A stretch of DNA of 64,000 nucleotides from Paralvinella palmiformis (lineage: Eukaryota > Annelida > Polychaeta > Terebellida > Alvinellidae). Shown in pieces: positions 12,957 through 22,379 of this stretch; the stretch's first letter is position 1, and each line of letters opens with the position of its first letter. A program made the position numbers and the translations under genes. Where the stretch lies: assembly GCA_025642065.1 (NCBI GenBank), contig JAODUP010001058.1:1-64000 (forward strand), read 5' to 3'. Under the pieces are notes generated by a model. That model saw only the letters and a list, made by a program, of their open reading frames with translations. It made no database searches and was not told the DNA's origin.

Positions 12957-15900
12957 AACTTAGTGGTAACTATTGTTTATGGGATATTTCATCTGATCAT
13001 CTCATTTCTCTAAGGGGTCACCCAACAAAACCATGTGTCTGAGATTTAAATACTGGGAAAAATATTAAAACAAAAAAGCCTGTGAATAAATATTATGCCT
13101 GTAGAAGTAAATTTCTATTGTAGAAGAAAAAAGAGTACCAGTACATTGTCTTGATATTCCATGTTAGTTAAAATTTAAATAAAAGTTGATGGTTGAGGAG
13201 GAGGCTGTACCATAAAAATGTCAATAATCGATCATACATTGAATAAGTGTGATTTGCTTTTTCGCACATATCTTGACTTATTACCTTCAAATCTTGTATA
13301 ATTTATCCTGGAAATGTCCTGGAAAATATTATTTCCTTGTCTGTGTGAACCATGTAACCAGAAGCAATAGGACTCAAACTGATGAACTGATTTCTCTGAT
13401 TCTGTCAGTACAATGTAACATTGTATTGTGTGTATTATAGGATCCCTTAAAAGTGGAAAAGTCACAATATCCACACAAAATTCCATAACTAGAGTGGTAC
13501 TGAATTATAATCCGCAAAGGTTGTTATTGTGTTCTGAAAAACTGCGATGGAAGTACAAAAGATTATAAGTTATAATATATTATTTTGTATAATTTCTCTT
13601 TTACCGATTACACATTTCAGGAAGTTTATTGGCTCATTCATCGACTTCCCAAAGCCTTTGATAGCTGTCATTAATGGACCAGCTATTGGCGTCTCTGTCA
13701 CTGCGCTGGGACTCTTTGATATTGTATATGCAACAGACAGGGTGAGTTACCTGTCAGATAAGCTGGGTCACCTGTCAGATGAACCGATTTAGCTGTCAGG
13801 TGAAGAGAATCAATTATCTTATAGAAAGGGTTAAAGGGATAGTCCGCCTTCATTTCAGATTTTGAGGACTAATACAGTTATAGTCACAAATATCATAAAC
13901 AATGTAAAAATGTGTAAACGATCAGCCACATATTAAATAATCCAGCTCTGAGTGCTGATTAATCCACTTTTAATTGCCCGTGGGCACCGGCATTTTGAAG
14001 CTAGACAGTGACCAGAAGCTCCTGAATGCTGACGTCACTTCAGCATATCCGGTTGACCTGAAGTCTGTAGAGCCCGTACGAAACAAGTATGAGCAAAGAA
14101 TTGTTCCAGAACTGAACGACATTATCTTGTTAAAACTACATCATGAACGACCTACAACCATATCAGTTTGAGCCAGAAGGAAACTAATGCTCAAGAGAAA
14201 CTATAATCCACATCAGTCTAGAGAGCGCCAATGTGACGTCAGAGCATTTCAGTTTTCTCCTTCCCATCTTCGAATCTGGCTTCCAGTGCAGCCGTAATGG
14301 TGGACCTCCAGTGATTTGGATTATTTCCCATTATCTATGATATTAGGTATATTTCGGGATTATTATTGCGGAGTTCCTGTTCTAAGCATTATATATATTT
14401 TTTAAATATTTTCTGAGGGTGGACTGTCCCTTTAACTGTAGATCGGGGTAGTTTTCCAGTTGTAGATGATGTTAGTTATTTGTCAGTTCAGTAAAGTTAC
14501 CTCATAGATTGTTTAATTTATATGAGAAATGAGGTCAGTTACCTGCAAATTGAGTGAGCTCCTTGTCGTGAGGTCGGGTATGTTGATTATCAGAAATGGA
14601 GTGAGTAGAGTATTAGTTGAAGTGAATGGACTGTCTGCTTGAGTATGAGGGCTACCAGGACTGGTATGAGTCCATTAAATAATTTTTGTTAGTGATTAAT
14701 TTTCATAGACTGATACAGATATTAGTGGCAGCATCCATAAGCACCAAAATCAGTTATTATTCGGTGGCCACAGAGATCTTAAAAGATGTTTTGACTTTCC
14801 ATTTAATTGTGTCAGCTTATGGTGCCTTTACTGTATATTTAAGACAATGTGCCCACGAAGTTTAGGATTAATGCAAGTGTCCATCCTCTAAAATGGTGGG
14901 TATACTCCCTGTATTTTATTTAATTGCTATGCAGTCTTTTTAGTTATCTTTCTTTTAAAATAATTTCCAAATATTACCATAAATGACATCACTATGGTGA
15001 AATTGATAGCATGGCTAGGCTAATGATTAGTAGAATTCAAATTCAGACCTACATCTGAATCAGACATGGGGTCATTTCAGTTCCGGAATTTGAATTGATG
15101 GTCAATTCTAATTCCAGAATTTGGAATTGAGAAGATTTGAATTGATAAATTTGGAATTGATAAATTTCATGTGGAATTGACCAAATGGGATTGACCCCAT
15201 TGTCTGATCTGAATTGGCTTTTTTTTCCATTTCAAATCATTATCCTTCTTATTGTAGCCTATCATGTATGGAAAACTGGTCATAAAATTTAAAAAAAATC
15301 ATTTCCAAAGATATTGTGGATTATTTTATATTTTATCTGTAAATGCATTGGTGTTAGTTCTTTGTTGGATTTTAACATGACACATTTCGTTGATGTCCTG
15401 GTTTGGTACACCTATAGTCAATAATAAGAATTTCCTGCAGGTCAGCAATTTTCCACATTATTTTAATTGGTCACAGGGCATTCTTTGAAGAGGAGCACTT
15501 GGGTATTGTTTATTTCTATTTTAACAATGCTAATTTGACAGCTGATTGTCAGCCCGTAGCTCTTCAATATGCATATTTTAATTGGCTGTTAATTCTGTGT
15601 TACAAGTATTTTGACCTATGACAGAATTTCTAACATCAGATTCTGGCAATCCAAATTTTCATGCACCATTGGTCAATAAGCATCAACAACTTTAATGCAA
15701 ATGTCAGACGCAGCGTTTTGTATCCAAATTAAATAAATCCAACAAATTAAAGTTAATAAATGTATCATCCAACCCTCTTATCCCACAGAAACTTAATTAT
15801 AACATCTCTGCTTCATAAATACATGGATATTTCTAACTGAACAAAAGAGAGCGATGGGGGTAAATGTCTTAACGTTTTACAGTAAAACTTGAACCGGGTA

Positions 15901-18166
15901 TATGATAAAAATCTCTATTAGATAATTTGTTCCCTATCAAGCACAAGTTTAGTATGCCATCATATATTTAGCCTATGGGTATCACAAACATGCTGCAGTA
16001 GGGAAGGTTATATCATCATGTATCTGATGTGGTGAAGTTGATAACACACTGCATGCCAGACCTCCCTCTCAGGCAAATGAAGCCCTGTTTCTGTGGGATG
16101 TTTCATCTAAGCATCATGTTTCTTTAAGAGGCAGTTGAACCTAATGGCAATATTAAACAAAGCATGGTCACTCAGTTGCATTCATGCAGCAGAATACAAC
16201 AGACCAGCTGTAACACCAAGCCAGCAGATAGGTACAAATCTCAAGAAAAAGGTTGTAAAGTAATCTAAAAGTGACTGGGTCTAAAAGAAAGGTATTTTTT
16301 AAACATCCATCCACTATGATATTACTATTAAGCTGTGAGTTAGATCGATATATTTATTTAAAAAATTAGCAAAAGGACAAATATACATTATGCATATAAA
16401 TAAACCTGTATTGAACTATATTTGGAGTTGTCTAAATCTGAACCAAAACACTAGCATGGCATTGGGTGAGGTTACTTCTAACGTGGTGTATGATTGGCAT
16501 ATGTACTATGTGTGTATGGTGAATGCATTAGATACTAGTTATGCACGGTGTATCATATGCACGGTGTATCATATGTGACATATATGTTCACGTAATTGAA
16601 ATATAATGCCTAACACATATATTTGAATTATTACAATGTGCACCACTATTTATGTATTTTGACTGTAGTCAACACTTCATCCTTTCAAATTTCAATGAAT
16701 ATATATATATATATATATATATAGGCAACCTTCCAAACACCATTTGCCGTCCTTGGGCAGACGCCTGAAGGTTGTTCAACATATACGTTTCCCTTGCTAA
16801 TGGGACAGGGTAAGGTAAGTTGTTGTCAAAACATGGTAACATTGTTTTATTGTTGTTGTTTTTTGCATGTCAATGATCCAATGAATGGTGCAATATTCAT
16901 TATAGAGGCATATACAGGATCTTGTCACTTATCCTTGTCAATGGTAATTGTTTGGTTATATTTTTTTCTAAATCCATGTTCCTTGCACCAGATTTCTTGC
17001 TAAATAATCGTAATAAATGTTTTCTCTCTATTACTTTTTATGTTTTGTAAAATACTCGTAGATACCACATCAGTTAAATATTCGTGAGATTCAAATACTG
17101 TATAGACTTTTTTTGCTGAAAATGATGTCACTCATAGGAAAACTCTTTCTATCTATGTTTTCAAATTCATAACATTCAACTGTAAAAGAATTTAGCTACA
17201 TTATTGAATTGACATAAACAGCTTTTGTTGTCCATGTTGCAGGACTTCATGCTCATGATTTTTACTTTTTCAAAAGATGAGTTCATATGCTTTTCAAATG
17301 CCGATTATCTTAACTTACATACAAACACATATAAAGCACCCAAAAAATGAAATAAATATCCTGTCAGGTAAATAAGCATTGATTGGCAAGGAGGAAACAA
17401 TTTATTTTGATGGTTTGGTGGCAAATTTTATGTGTGGTTCTACTATTTACAACAAAGTAAATAAAAATTGGTTACGTAGATTTTGTATTTGTCACGTTAA
17501 TATTCATCATTATGATATGTTAAAATCTCCCACAATTGTGGTGTTATTTCTCCTCAATATTGTCTCTGTATTATTGTCATTACATAACAGTGTTAAACAT
17601 GATTTCAGTTTTCACACATGGCCTTTGCTGTATGATGTTTTTGACTTTTTCTGACAATTACGGATTCTATTGTCTATTTTCATTGTTGCTGTTTACCATT
17701 GCTTTCCATTTTGTCTGTTTACCGTTGCCGTTCATGTTTACATCTGTTAGGCCAATGAGGTGTTGTTGTTTAACAAGAAGCTTACAGCGGAAGAGGCTTG
17801 TGAGAGAGGCCTAGTTACCGAAGTATTTCCTGATGACATCTTCCAGTCAGAAGTGTGGGCAAGAATCAGAAAGATGTCTCAGTTGCCACCACAGGTTTGT
17901 TCTTAATACTTAGTCAGCAGTTGGAGGAATAGCTGTTGGTACAATGAGATACACTCATTCCATTCCAATGGAGAAGTAGAATGTGTGTTGCCCGTATAAC
18001 CAAATTATTCCAACAAGTAGTAAATTGAGCTTGTATGTAATTAGATGGCAGCTGTCTAATTAGCGTTATCAATTTAAACCCGTCTGTACAGTTGGTTTGA
18101 GCCCATATGTAGTCAGTTTCAATATCTTGTATATGTTACTTCTCTTTCATCATAAATATATATCAG

Positions 18167-18211
<45 letters not shown>

Positions 18212-18478
18212 AGAGTCAGTGAGTGAGTGAGTCAGTCCGTTCATCTGTCCATCTCTTGTAATGTCTCTGTCTGTCCATCTTTCTCCATTATCTGTTTATA
18301 TGATGTCTCTCTCTACAACTTGCAGACAATGCATCTATCGAAGTCATTGATACGCGCTCATCACCAAGATAAGCTACACCAGGTTAACGATAAGGAGTGC
18401 AAGCAGCTTGTAGAGAGATGGCAGTCTGAGGAGTGTGCTAATGCCGTCATGAAGTTCTTCCAAAGCAAACCACAGTAA
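4240..18478 (+). CDS. ECI2: Enoyl-CoA delta isomerase 2 (ECI2), 10 exons, 390 aa
   Basis: The enzyme moves 3-cis/3-trans double bonds of enoyl-CoAs to 2-trans so that unsaturated fatty acids can enter beta-oxidation. Exons are 4240-4301, 6602-6752, 7941-8039, 10085-10264, 10741-10810, 12782-12884, 13621-13741, 16725-16814, 17751-17894 and 18326-18478. All introns are GT-AG and the joined frame is open for 390 codons; human ECI2 is 394 aa. Residues 1-21 form an Arg-rich, acid-free leader typical of mitochondrial import. Residues about 43-121 are an acyl-CoA-binding (ACBP) domain with [16 protein letters not shown] and KWDAWN. Residues about 137-385 are the crotonase fold: oxyanion-hole segments SGNDL (195-199) and NGPAIG (240-245), and the isomerase glutamate E277 in GQTPEG. 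Vertebrate ECI2 ends in the peroxisomal signal SKL; this protein ends SKPQ. A TAG upstream in frame fixes the start. Confidence 0.96.
6077..6260 (+). mobile_element. tRNA-derived SINE, family B, copy 1 (ECI2 intron 1)
   Basis: The head GTGCCTCCGTGGTCTAGCGG contains an A box and GTTTGAATCTC is the B-box region. The body includes GAAGGGTGTTTCATCTTTGA and CCATGTGCACAAAAGTGG and ends in (ATC)n. Six copies of this family lie in the window on both strands. It is a SINE and not a tRNA gene. Confidence 0.85.
6602..6752 (+). CDS. ECI2: ECI2 exon 2 (ACBP domain, first half)
   Basis: The acceptor is TTATACAG at 6594-6601 and the donor CAG|GTGATT at 6753. It encodes residues 21-71, including F43, DPGNEVKL and the acyl-CoA contact region Y66ALFK70. 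The coding frame runs on into the intron up to the TGA at 6780-6782. Confidence 0.95.
7536..7802 (+). repeat. Dispersed repeat family C, copy 1 (ECI2 intron 2)
   Basis: About 265 bp begin near GTGGCCTAGAATGCACCAAA and end near CCTACTGAAAAGGCTG. It aligns over its full length, with many substitutions, to 28030-28310 in TMEM106 intron 1 in the same orientation. There is no tRNA head, TIR or coding capacity, so the class is unknown; it may be an old SINE or a transposon piece. Confidence 0.7.
7941..8039 (+). CDS. ECI2: ECI2 exon 3 (ACBP domain, second half)
   Basis: The acceptor is ACATACAG and the donor CAG|GTAAGA. The exon is 99 nt, phase 0 at both ends, residues 72-104. It carries the strongly conserved ACBP motif KWDAWN (92-97), whose Lys and Trp contact the CoA moiety in the family. 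Confidence 0.95.
9539..9561. other. Perfect short hairpin in ECI2 intron 3
   Basis: CCATTAGCCC, a TGT loop and GGGCTAATGG form a 10-bp perfect stem. A tRNA-like TTTTGAATCCTG follows about 30 bases later, so it may be part of a decayed tRNA-derived repeat. Confidence 0.6.
9891..10070 (+). mobile_element. tRNA-derived SINE, family B, copy 2 (next to ECI2 exon 4)
   Basis: It has the same head (GTGGTCTAGCGGTAGCGTG) and body as the copy at 6077. Its (ATC)n tail merges with the pyrimidine-rich acceptor of exon 4 about 15 bases downstream. It lies in sense orientation. Confidence 0.85.
10085..10264 (+). CDS. ECI2: ECI2 exon 4 (ACBP end, linker, start of crotonase fold)
   Basis: The acceptor TTTATCAG is at 10077-10084 and the donor GAG|GTAAGT. 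It is 180 nt, residues 105-164. Residues 105-118 finish the last ACBP helix, an acidic Thr/Ser/Asp-rich linker follows, and [14 protein letters not shown] begins the crotonase fold. A SINE ends only about 15 bp upstream of the acceptor. Confidence 0.95.
10741..10810 (+). CDS. ECI2: ECI2 exon 5
   Basis: The acceptor TTTTACAG ends at 10740 and the donor is CAG|GTACAA at 10811. The 70-nt exon covers residues 165-187 plus one base. The last 14 exonic bases and the donor resemble the unit of the 34-bp tandem repeat that follows in intron 5. Confidence 0.93.
10797..11392 (+). repeat. 34-bp minisatellite in ECI2 intron 5, starting at the exon 5 donor
   Basis: About 17 imperfect copies of a 34-bp unit run through intron 5; the core is GGACTGTTACTATCAGTGAT followed by GACTTGTATAACAT or GACAGGTATAACAT. 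The first recognisable unit is the exon 5 end itself (CAGTGATAACAG followed by GTACAACAC), so exon end and donor look like the seed of the array. Copies between about 11215 and 11345 are nearly identical, which suggests recent expansion. It is not a CRISPR: there are no spacers and the host is a eukaryote. Confidence 0.9.
11573..11766 (-). mobile_element. tRNA-derived SINE, family B, copy 3 (ECI2 intron 5)
   Basis: This is an antisense, diverged copy. CCGCTACTTTTGTGCATATG and GATGAAACACCC are the inverted body, and the tRNA-like head near 11720-11766 is partly degraded. Confidence 0.8.
11810..11955 (+). repeat. Diverged dispersed repeat (family E)
   Basis: A stretch with the core TTTCACCCGATCTGATCATT recurs at 12965-13040 and 16095-16170 as GGGATRTTTCATCTRAKCAT followed by TTTCTYTAAG. 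All three copies are in ECI2 introns. The class is not recognisable. Confidence 0.45.
12080..12125 (+). mobile_element. Fragment of the intron 7 TTAA transposon
   Basis: GCTCAAGAGAAACTATAATC plus CAGTCTAGAGAGCG matches 14190-14228 almost exactly. It is therefore a detached piece, or a second decayed copy, of the element at 13835-14431. Confidence 0.6.
12553..12952. repeat. (TA)n tracts flanking ECI2 exon 6
   Basis: (TA)n lies at about 12553-12593 in intron 5 and 12919-12952 in intron 6, 190 bp upstream and 35 bp downstream of exon 6. Open frames here are repeat readings. Confidence 0.85.
12782..12884 (+). CDS. ECI2: ECI2 exon 6 (oxyanion-hole segment)
   Basis: The acceptor is ACTTCAG and the donor CA|GTAAGT. 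The exon is 103 nt and starts by completing G188. It encodes [19 protein letters not shown] at 195-199 is the first oxyanion-hole loop of the crotonase superfamily in its ECI2-type form. Confidence 0.95.
13621..13741 (+). CDS. ECI2: ECI2 exon 7 (second oxyanion-hole loop)
   Basis: The acceptor CATTTCAG ends at 13620 and the donor is AGG|GTGAGT. The 121-nt exon ends at R262. It encodes [20 protein letters not shown], where NGPAIG (240-245) is the second backbone-NH loop of the oxyanion hole. Confidence 0.96.
13835..14431 (+). mobile_element. TTAA-flanked non-autonomous DNA transposon (ECI2 intron 7)
   Basis: The left end is AGGGATAGTCCGCCTTCA and the reverse-complemented right end is AGGGACAGTCCACCCTCA, giving TIRs of about 18 bp with three mismatches. 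TTAA flanks both sides (13831-13834, 14432-14435), as in piggyBac-type insertions. Because TTAAAGGGA is symmetric, a 3-bp TTA/TAA duplication (Harbinger type) fits equally. Inside, an ATG at 14143 opens [14 protein letters not shown] before a stop; the PY-x-FEP motif heads a family of uncharacterised transposon-linked proteins. No transposase is present. Confidence 0.7.
15061..15206. mobile_element. hAT-type MITE with 8-bp target duplication (ECI2 intron 7)
   Basis: The element begins CAGACATGGGGTCA and ends TGACCCCATTGTCTG, inverted ends differing by one indel. It is flanked by exact 8-bp direct repeats ATCTGAAT at 15053-15060 and 15207-15214. An 8-bp duplication with CAG termini is the signature of hAT elements. 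The 146-bp interior is made of short variants of GGAATTGA and codes for nothing. Confidence 0.85.
16698..16724 (+). repeat. (TA)n tract forming the exon 8 splice acceptor
   Basis: About 12 AT units run without interruption into the acceptor AG of exon 8. The bases upstream (TCAAATTTCAATGA) give at best a weak pyrimidine tract about 30 bases away. Confidence 0.9.
16725..16814 (+). CDS. ECI2: ECI2 exon 8 (catalytic Glu)
   Basis: The exon is 90 nt, phase 0, residues 263-292. It contains [13 protein letters not shown], whose E277 aligns with the catalytic glutamate of peroxisomal-type enoyl-CoA isomerases. The donor is AAG|GTAAGT. The acceptor AG (16723-16724) is the end of a (TA)n microsatellite and has no pyrimidine tract. 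Confidence 0.95.
17751..17894 (+). CDS. ECI2: ECI2 exon 9
   Basis: The acceptor is ATCTGTTAG and the donor CAG|GTTTGT. The exon is 144 nt, phase 0, residues 293-340. [20 protein letters not shown] is the conserved crotonase helix region after the active site. Confidence 0.96.
18174..18206. repeat. (CT)n microsatellite (ECI2 intron 9)
   Basis: About 16 CT units lie 120 bases upstream of the exon 10 acceptor. Confidence 0.9.
18326..18478 (+). CDS. ECI2: ECI2 exon 10 and stop
   Basis: The acceptor is CTTGCAG. It encodes residues 341-390 and the TAA stop at 18476-18478. The C-terminal helix motif [15 protein letters not shown] matches the family, but the tail is QSKPQ, not the SKL peroxisomal signal of vertebrate ECI2. 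Confidence 0.96.
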   Translation, partial: TMHLSKSLIRAHHQDKLHQVNDKECKQLVERWQSEECANAVMKFFQSKPQ

Positions 18479-18762
18479 TGGCTGGAGTGTGGTTCTGACC
18501 TTTAGGCTATAATCAGCTGTTATAGCTATTGTCAGAGAAACACTAACAGCATTAACGTCTGCTTTATAACCAGAACTCATAACACCCATAACTCATTAAC
18601 TGCAGTGTAACATTATAAGTATCATCATTGATTAATAACCAGTAGTAGCTGTTAGTAGCTGTTATTATAAGATTAACTGCGAAGAACCATCTTTGTGACC
18701 AATAGTTATCAGGTGCAGTGAAATATTACAAAGTGACTGTGCCGTGGTATATAGCTTCATGA

Positions 18763-18768
18763 AATAAA
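18763..18768 (+). terminator. ECI2 polyadenylation signal
   Basis: This is the first canonical AATAAA after the stop, giving a 3' UTR of roughly 300 bases. Its distance and strand fit ECI2. Confidence 0.7.
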
Positions 18769-18769
18769 A

Positions 18770-19553
18770 AGACTTTCACAAAAGTGGATTTTCTCTTATG
18801 TCATTGTTCTGTGGTAAACATCTAAATTCGCAGTCATTACTAGGACTATGAAGGTTCATCAGTAAACACCAAATAAAAGCACAGGGCCACCTGTTTAATG
18901 CAACTGCGTAGGAGATGCACAGTAAACATATGGAATAAAAAAAATTGGAGAAAGAAAGAACAAGTAAAGCTGTTAAATAAAATTCATTGAGTTTAATAAT
19001 TAAGGAAAGCCCATCAATGATTTGAACTAGGGCATTATACAGCACCCACTCATAATTAGCAATTATACAAACACTATGTTCTCCAGGGTGTTTACAGACG
19101 TGCTAAATTGTGAGCAAAAGGGGCAGTGTATATATGTCTAGTGTGTATATGCAGTGTATATATGCTAAACTTTTATCCATAACTAATGGTAGATCTCTTA
19201 GATTGACAATGCAGAAAAATGAACAATGCAGATCATTCATTCACAAGTTTCACTGACCAACATTAAAACATACACACGCACCTGTTGAAAATGTGGTTTC
19301 TTAGTACTATGTCCACGTACTCACAATTAATAATGTACACACATGTCTGTTGATAAGTATAGTTTTAATCAGTTTTGTTTATTAAGTTCTTTCAATTCAC
19401 CTATCCAGTAGATTCCTATGTAGTAATTTATTTGTGAAAGCACATAGCTAGTTATGATTTTAAAATACGAAATCTCCATTTCAAATACACTTTCGAGAGT
19501 TACCATTTACGGCATCAACTGTGGCATAATTATTTTTTAACTTACATACATAG

Positions 19554-19586
<33 letters not shown>

Positions 19587-19840
19587 CATGTATTTATATT
19601 ATTTACGTGCAATAATAGAATGCTAATACAGTATTTGTAGGATGTATGGGGAAATCATTGCTTTGTGGTAGGACATTCATTCTGATTTTTTAAAATCATT
19701 TTACTTTGCTTAGAGACTCGGATTATTCGTTCTTTTCCTGGTACATGCGCATTTTCAATGGGCGGAATTTATTTTTGAGTGTAACGGTTTTACTTCCGTA
19801 TCCAAATTCACCCATTCACGCCGTGCTCTGTAAAGGAGGC
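18770..19840. other. Intergenic, no gene seen
   Basis: Downstream of the ECI2 poly(A) signal only AT-rich unique sequence and a short (CA)n/(TA)n tract at about 19555-19586 are visible. Confidence 0.7.
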
Positions 19841-19849
19841 TCCTCCTGA

Positions 19850-22250
19850 CTAATTCAGTCTGGAATTTTGGTAGCTTAATTAGCCTTCGGGTCATTTCTG
19901 TGTCTCGCGTAAGAGACCAAATCCTTCAGCATGATATTCAAACAAGCTAAGTAGAGTTAAGGGAAGATTTGGATGTACAAAGTCAAACATGATGCCATTT
20001 ATCTGGTGGTCGTTTAAATATCTGAATTTGAGAATGTGTACCATTCTAAACAGTGGCGATACATGCTTCTTATATACCGAACGTGTCATGGTTCTCACTG
20101 TCTTTTTCTGCAGAACCTCTAGCTTATAAGGATATTTATTATAATAATTTCTCCATACTGCAATCCTATATTACAAGTATGGGTGGATTAAGGTATAGTA
20201 TCTCTATATCCACCTGAAGAGCAACGCCTCTTATACAGTAATGTACGGAGATAAATCCTTTCGAGCATTAGCTCCCAGACTGTGGAATAAATTGCCAAAC
20301 CACGTTAAACTCGCAGCAAGTTTATTATGCATGAAATGTAGAATATGTTTTAATTATGTTTTAAATATAAAGCGACTTAAGTAAAAGCAATTCAGGTTGA
20401 ATAAGGCGCTATATAAAATGCTATATATTATTTTACCGTAATGGTTTTTCAGGAGTATGTCATGATTAATTGTATCAAACGCCTTCGACAGATCCAAAAA
20501 AAGACTTAAACAACTGGTATTGTTATCAAGTTCCACCTAAGGCATTACAAGTGAATGTGATAATTGCTTTTCACTTGTAGAGTGTCTTGGTTTAAAACCA
20601 AATTGGTTGGTGTAAAGTATATCGTAGTTTACAAAGCACATATTCCCTTATGAATCATCTTCTCCAGTATCTTATAGATATTAGAAAGCAGTGAGATTGG
20701 GCTATTGTTGACGAACTCTCTTTGATTTTGCCTTTATATATACGTATTGGTACTACACCCTTTTGGAGGGACATGTTCATAAGTTTTGCAATCGGTAACA
20801 GACATCCTCAACATAGTTGCTTAAGTAATGCAATGCTGATACCGTCATCATCTGCACTTTTCTTATGGTTCCTTCCCCAATATTAATTGGATTTCAGTGG
20901 TAAAGAGTGTTTATTTTTGTTTAGTACTCCGGGGTATTGGTTGGGCTCGTGTTGGATTCTACTAGATGTTTACCAACAGTATGGCCCAAATCCATTGGTA
21001 ATGACATTCACATCAATAACTTTATTGTTGTCCACGATAACAGGTGTCAGATATTATGCTCTTGTCATTTGTAGGGCGAATAACTGGGTTTAGAACTTTC
21101 CATGTTTTTCGAATATCCATGGAATGTTCTGCAACAATTGTTTATAGTAGAAACATTTGGTGTGACGTTTTGCAATGTTGCAAAGGTTTGTTTACTTTAG
21201 AGTTTTTTCAAGCACTGCTATTTTTTGACTTGCCAGTTTTTGGGGGGTACACTTGATATTTTTTTGTGTGACGACTTCATTAGTCCAAGGATTATCGCCT
21301 TGTATGGGATTGTTATCTTTCTTGCTGGTGCATGGGTGTCAAGTATAGTCGTAAGATGTCTAATGAAAGTATGAGCACACGCTTACTTTATCATACCCGA
21401 ACACATGATCCCAGTCAGTTGTTTTCAAGGCCTCGGACATATTGCGTAATTGACTATGACCAAGTTGGTGTTGCATGAATGTTAATGACTTCTTGTGATT
21501 GATAACTCGTTCTATGTCCAGGCATGTCAGAATAGGAAAGTTGTCTGATATGTAGGTTATTAATGTTCTTGATGTGACATTTTCATACTTGTCACATTTC
21601 ACATAGATTTTGTCAATCAGCGTAGCACTACTCTGCGTTACCATTGTGGCGATTACAACAGGTAGCAATCTTCCCAAGGTAAAGAAGACATTCAACAAGT
21701 CAGAAGCATTTGTATTGATATAAATTTTCATGTAATTTGCATTTTGATCAGTTTCAACCAGAAATTGGTCATAACCATCTCATAACTAGCAATAGTTTCT
21801 CTTTCTGGGCTATTTGAAACTCGATATATTTCGGAAATAATAAGATTACGTTTACCATGCTTAGCTTTAACCTCAGCAGCAATACACTTAAACTCTCCCT
21901 CTATGTTAATACAGATATCGGGTTTCTGTTTGAAATTGAATTCCTGAGAAATGTATATGGCAGTTGCACCCCTTGTACGGGATTTTCGACAGCGATGCAC
22001 AAAAGAGAACCCTTTGATGTTAAACCTTTCCACATTAGCATTCACTAGAAACAAGAGGAATTGCACAGTGATGGCTAAATCTTTCAATCGGCATATCAAG
22101 TTTTTCAATTGATCAAGCTTGCTTGGCAGACTGTGCATGTTCATGTGCAATGCGCAGTATTTTTGCAGTCTGTATAATATTAATTGACTAATACCAAAAT
22201 AGTGTTGCAAGCATGATTAGTCCTTGAAGAGATCTCACATTTACAAAAAT
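19850..22250 (-). mobile_element. Degenerate CR1/Jockey-type LINE (endonuclease + RT)
   Basis: Read on the minus strand, the order is as follows. An apurinic-type endonuclease fragment (22210-21728, 21731-21360) contains HMNMHSLPSKLDQLKNL, SFVHRCRKSRTRG and SSATLIDKIYVKC. Linker/RT remnants lie at 21000-20540. The RT motif LFLDLSKAFDTINHD is at about 20500-20450, and the C-terminal LINE segment KTVRTMTRSVYKKHVSPLF is at about 20115-20045. Frame changes and stops are frequent and the RT palm with the catalytic DD box is missing. A second LINE 3' end is inserted at about 20190-20445. Confidence 0.75.
20190..20445 (+). mobile_element. LINE 3' end nested inside the minus-strand LINE
   Basis: On the + strand the frame through 20240-20320 gives YGDKSFRALAPRLWNKLPNH, the classic C-terminal motif of CR1/L2-like reverse transcriptases. 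It is followed by the short 3' UTR ending GGCGCTATATAAAATGC. It interrupts the opposite-strand LINE between its RT and C-terminal parts. Confidence 0.7.
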
Positions 22251-22379
22251 TACAGGAATATTCCCAAACAGGATATGTTTCCACACATAATGGCTAAATG
22301 ACTGTGTTTAGATTGCAGTTCACATTATGCAATAATGCTGTACTAACCAAATACATAGGAGTAATGTTTTATGTAGGCG

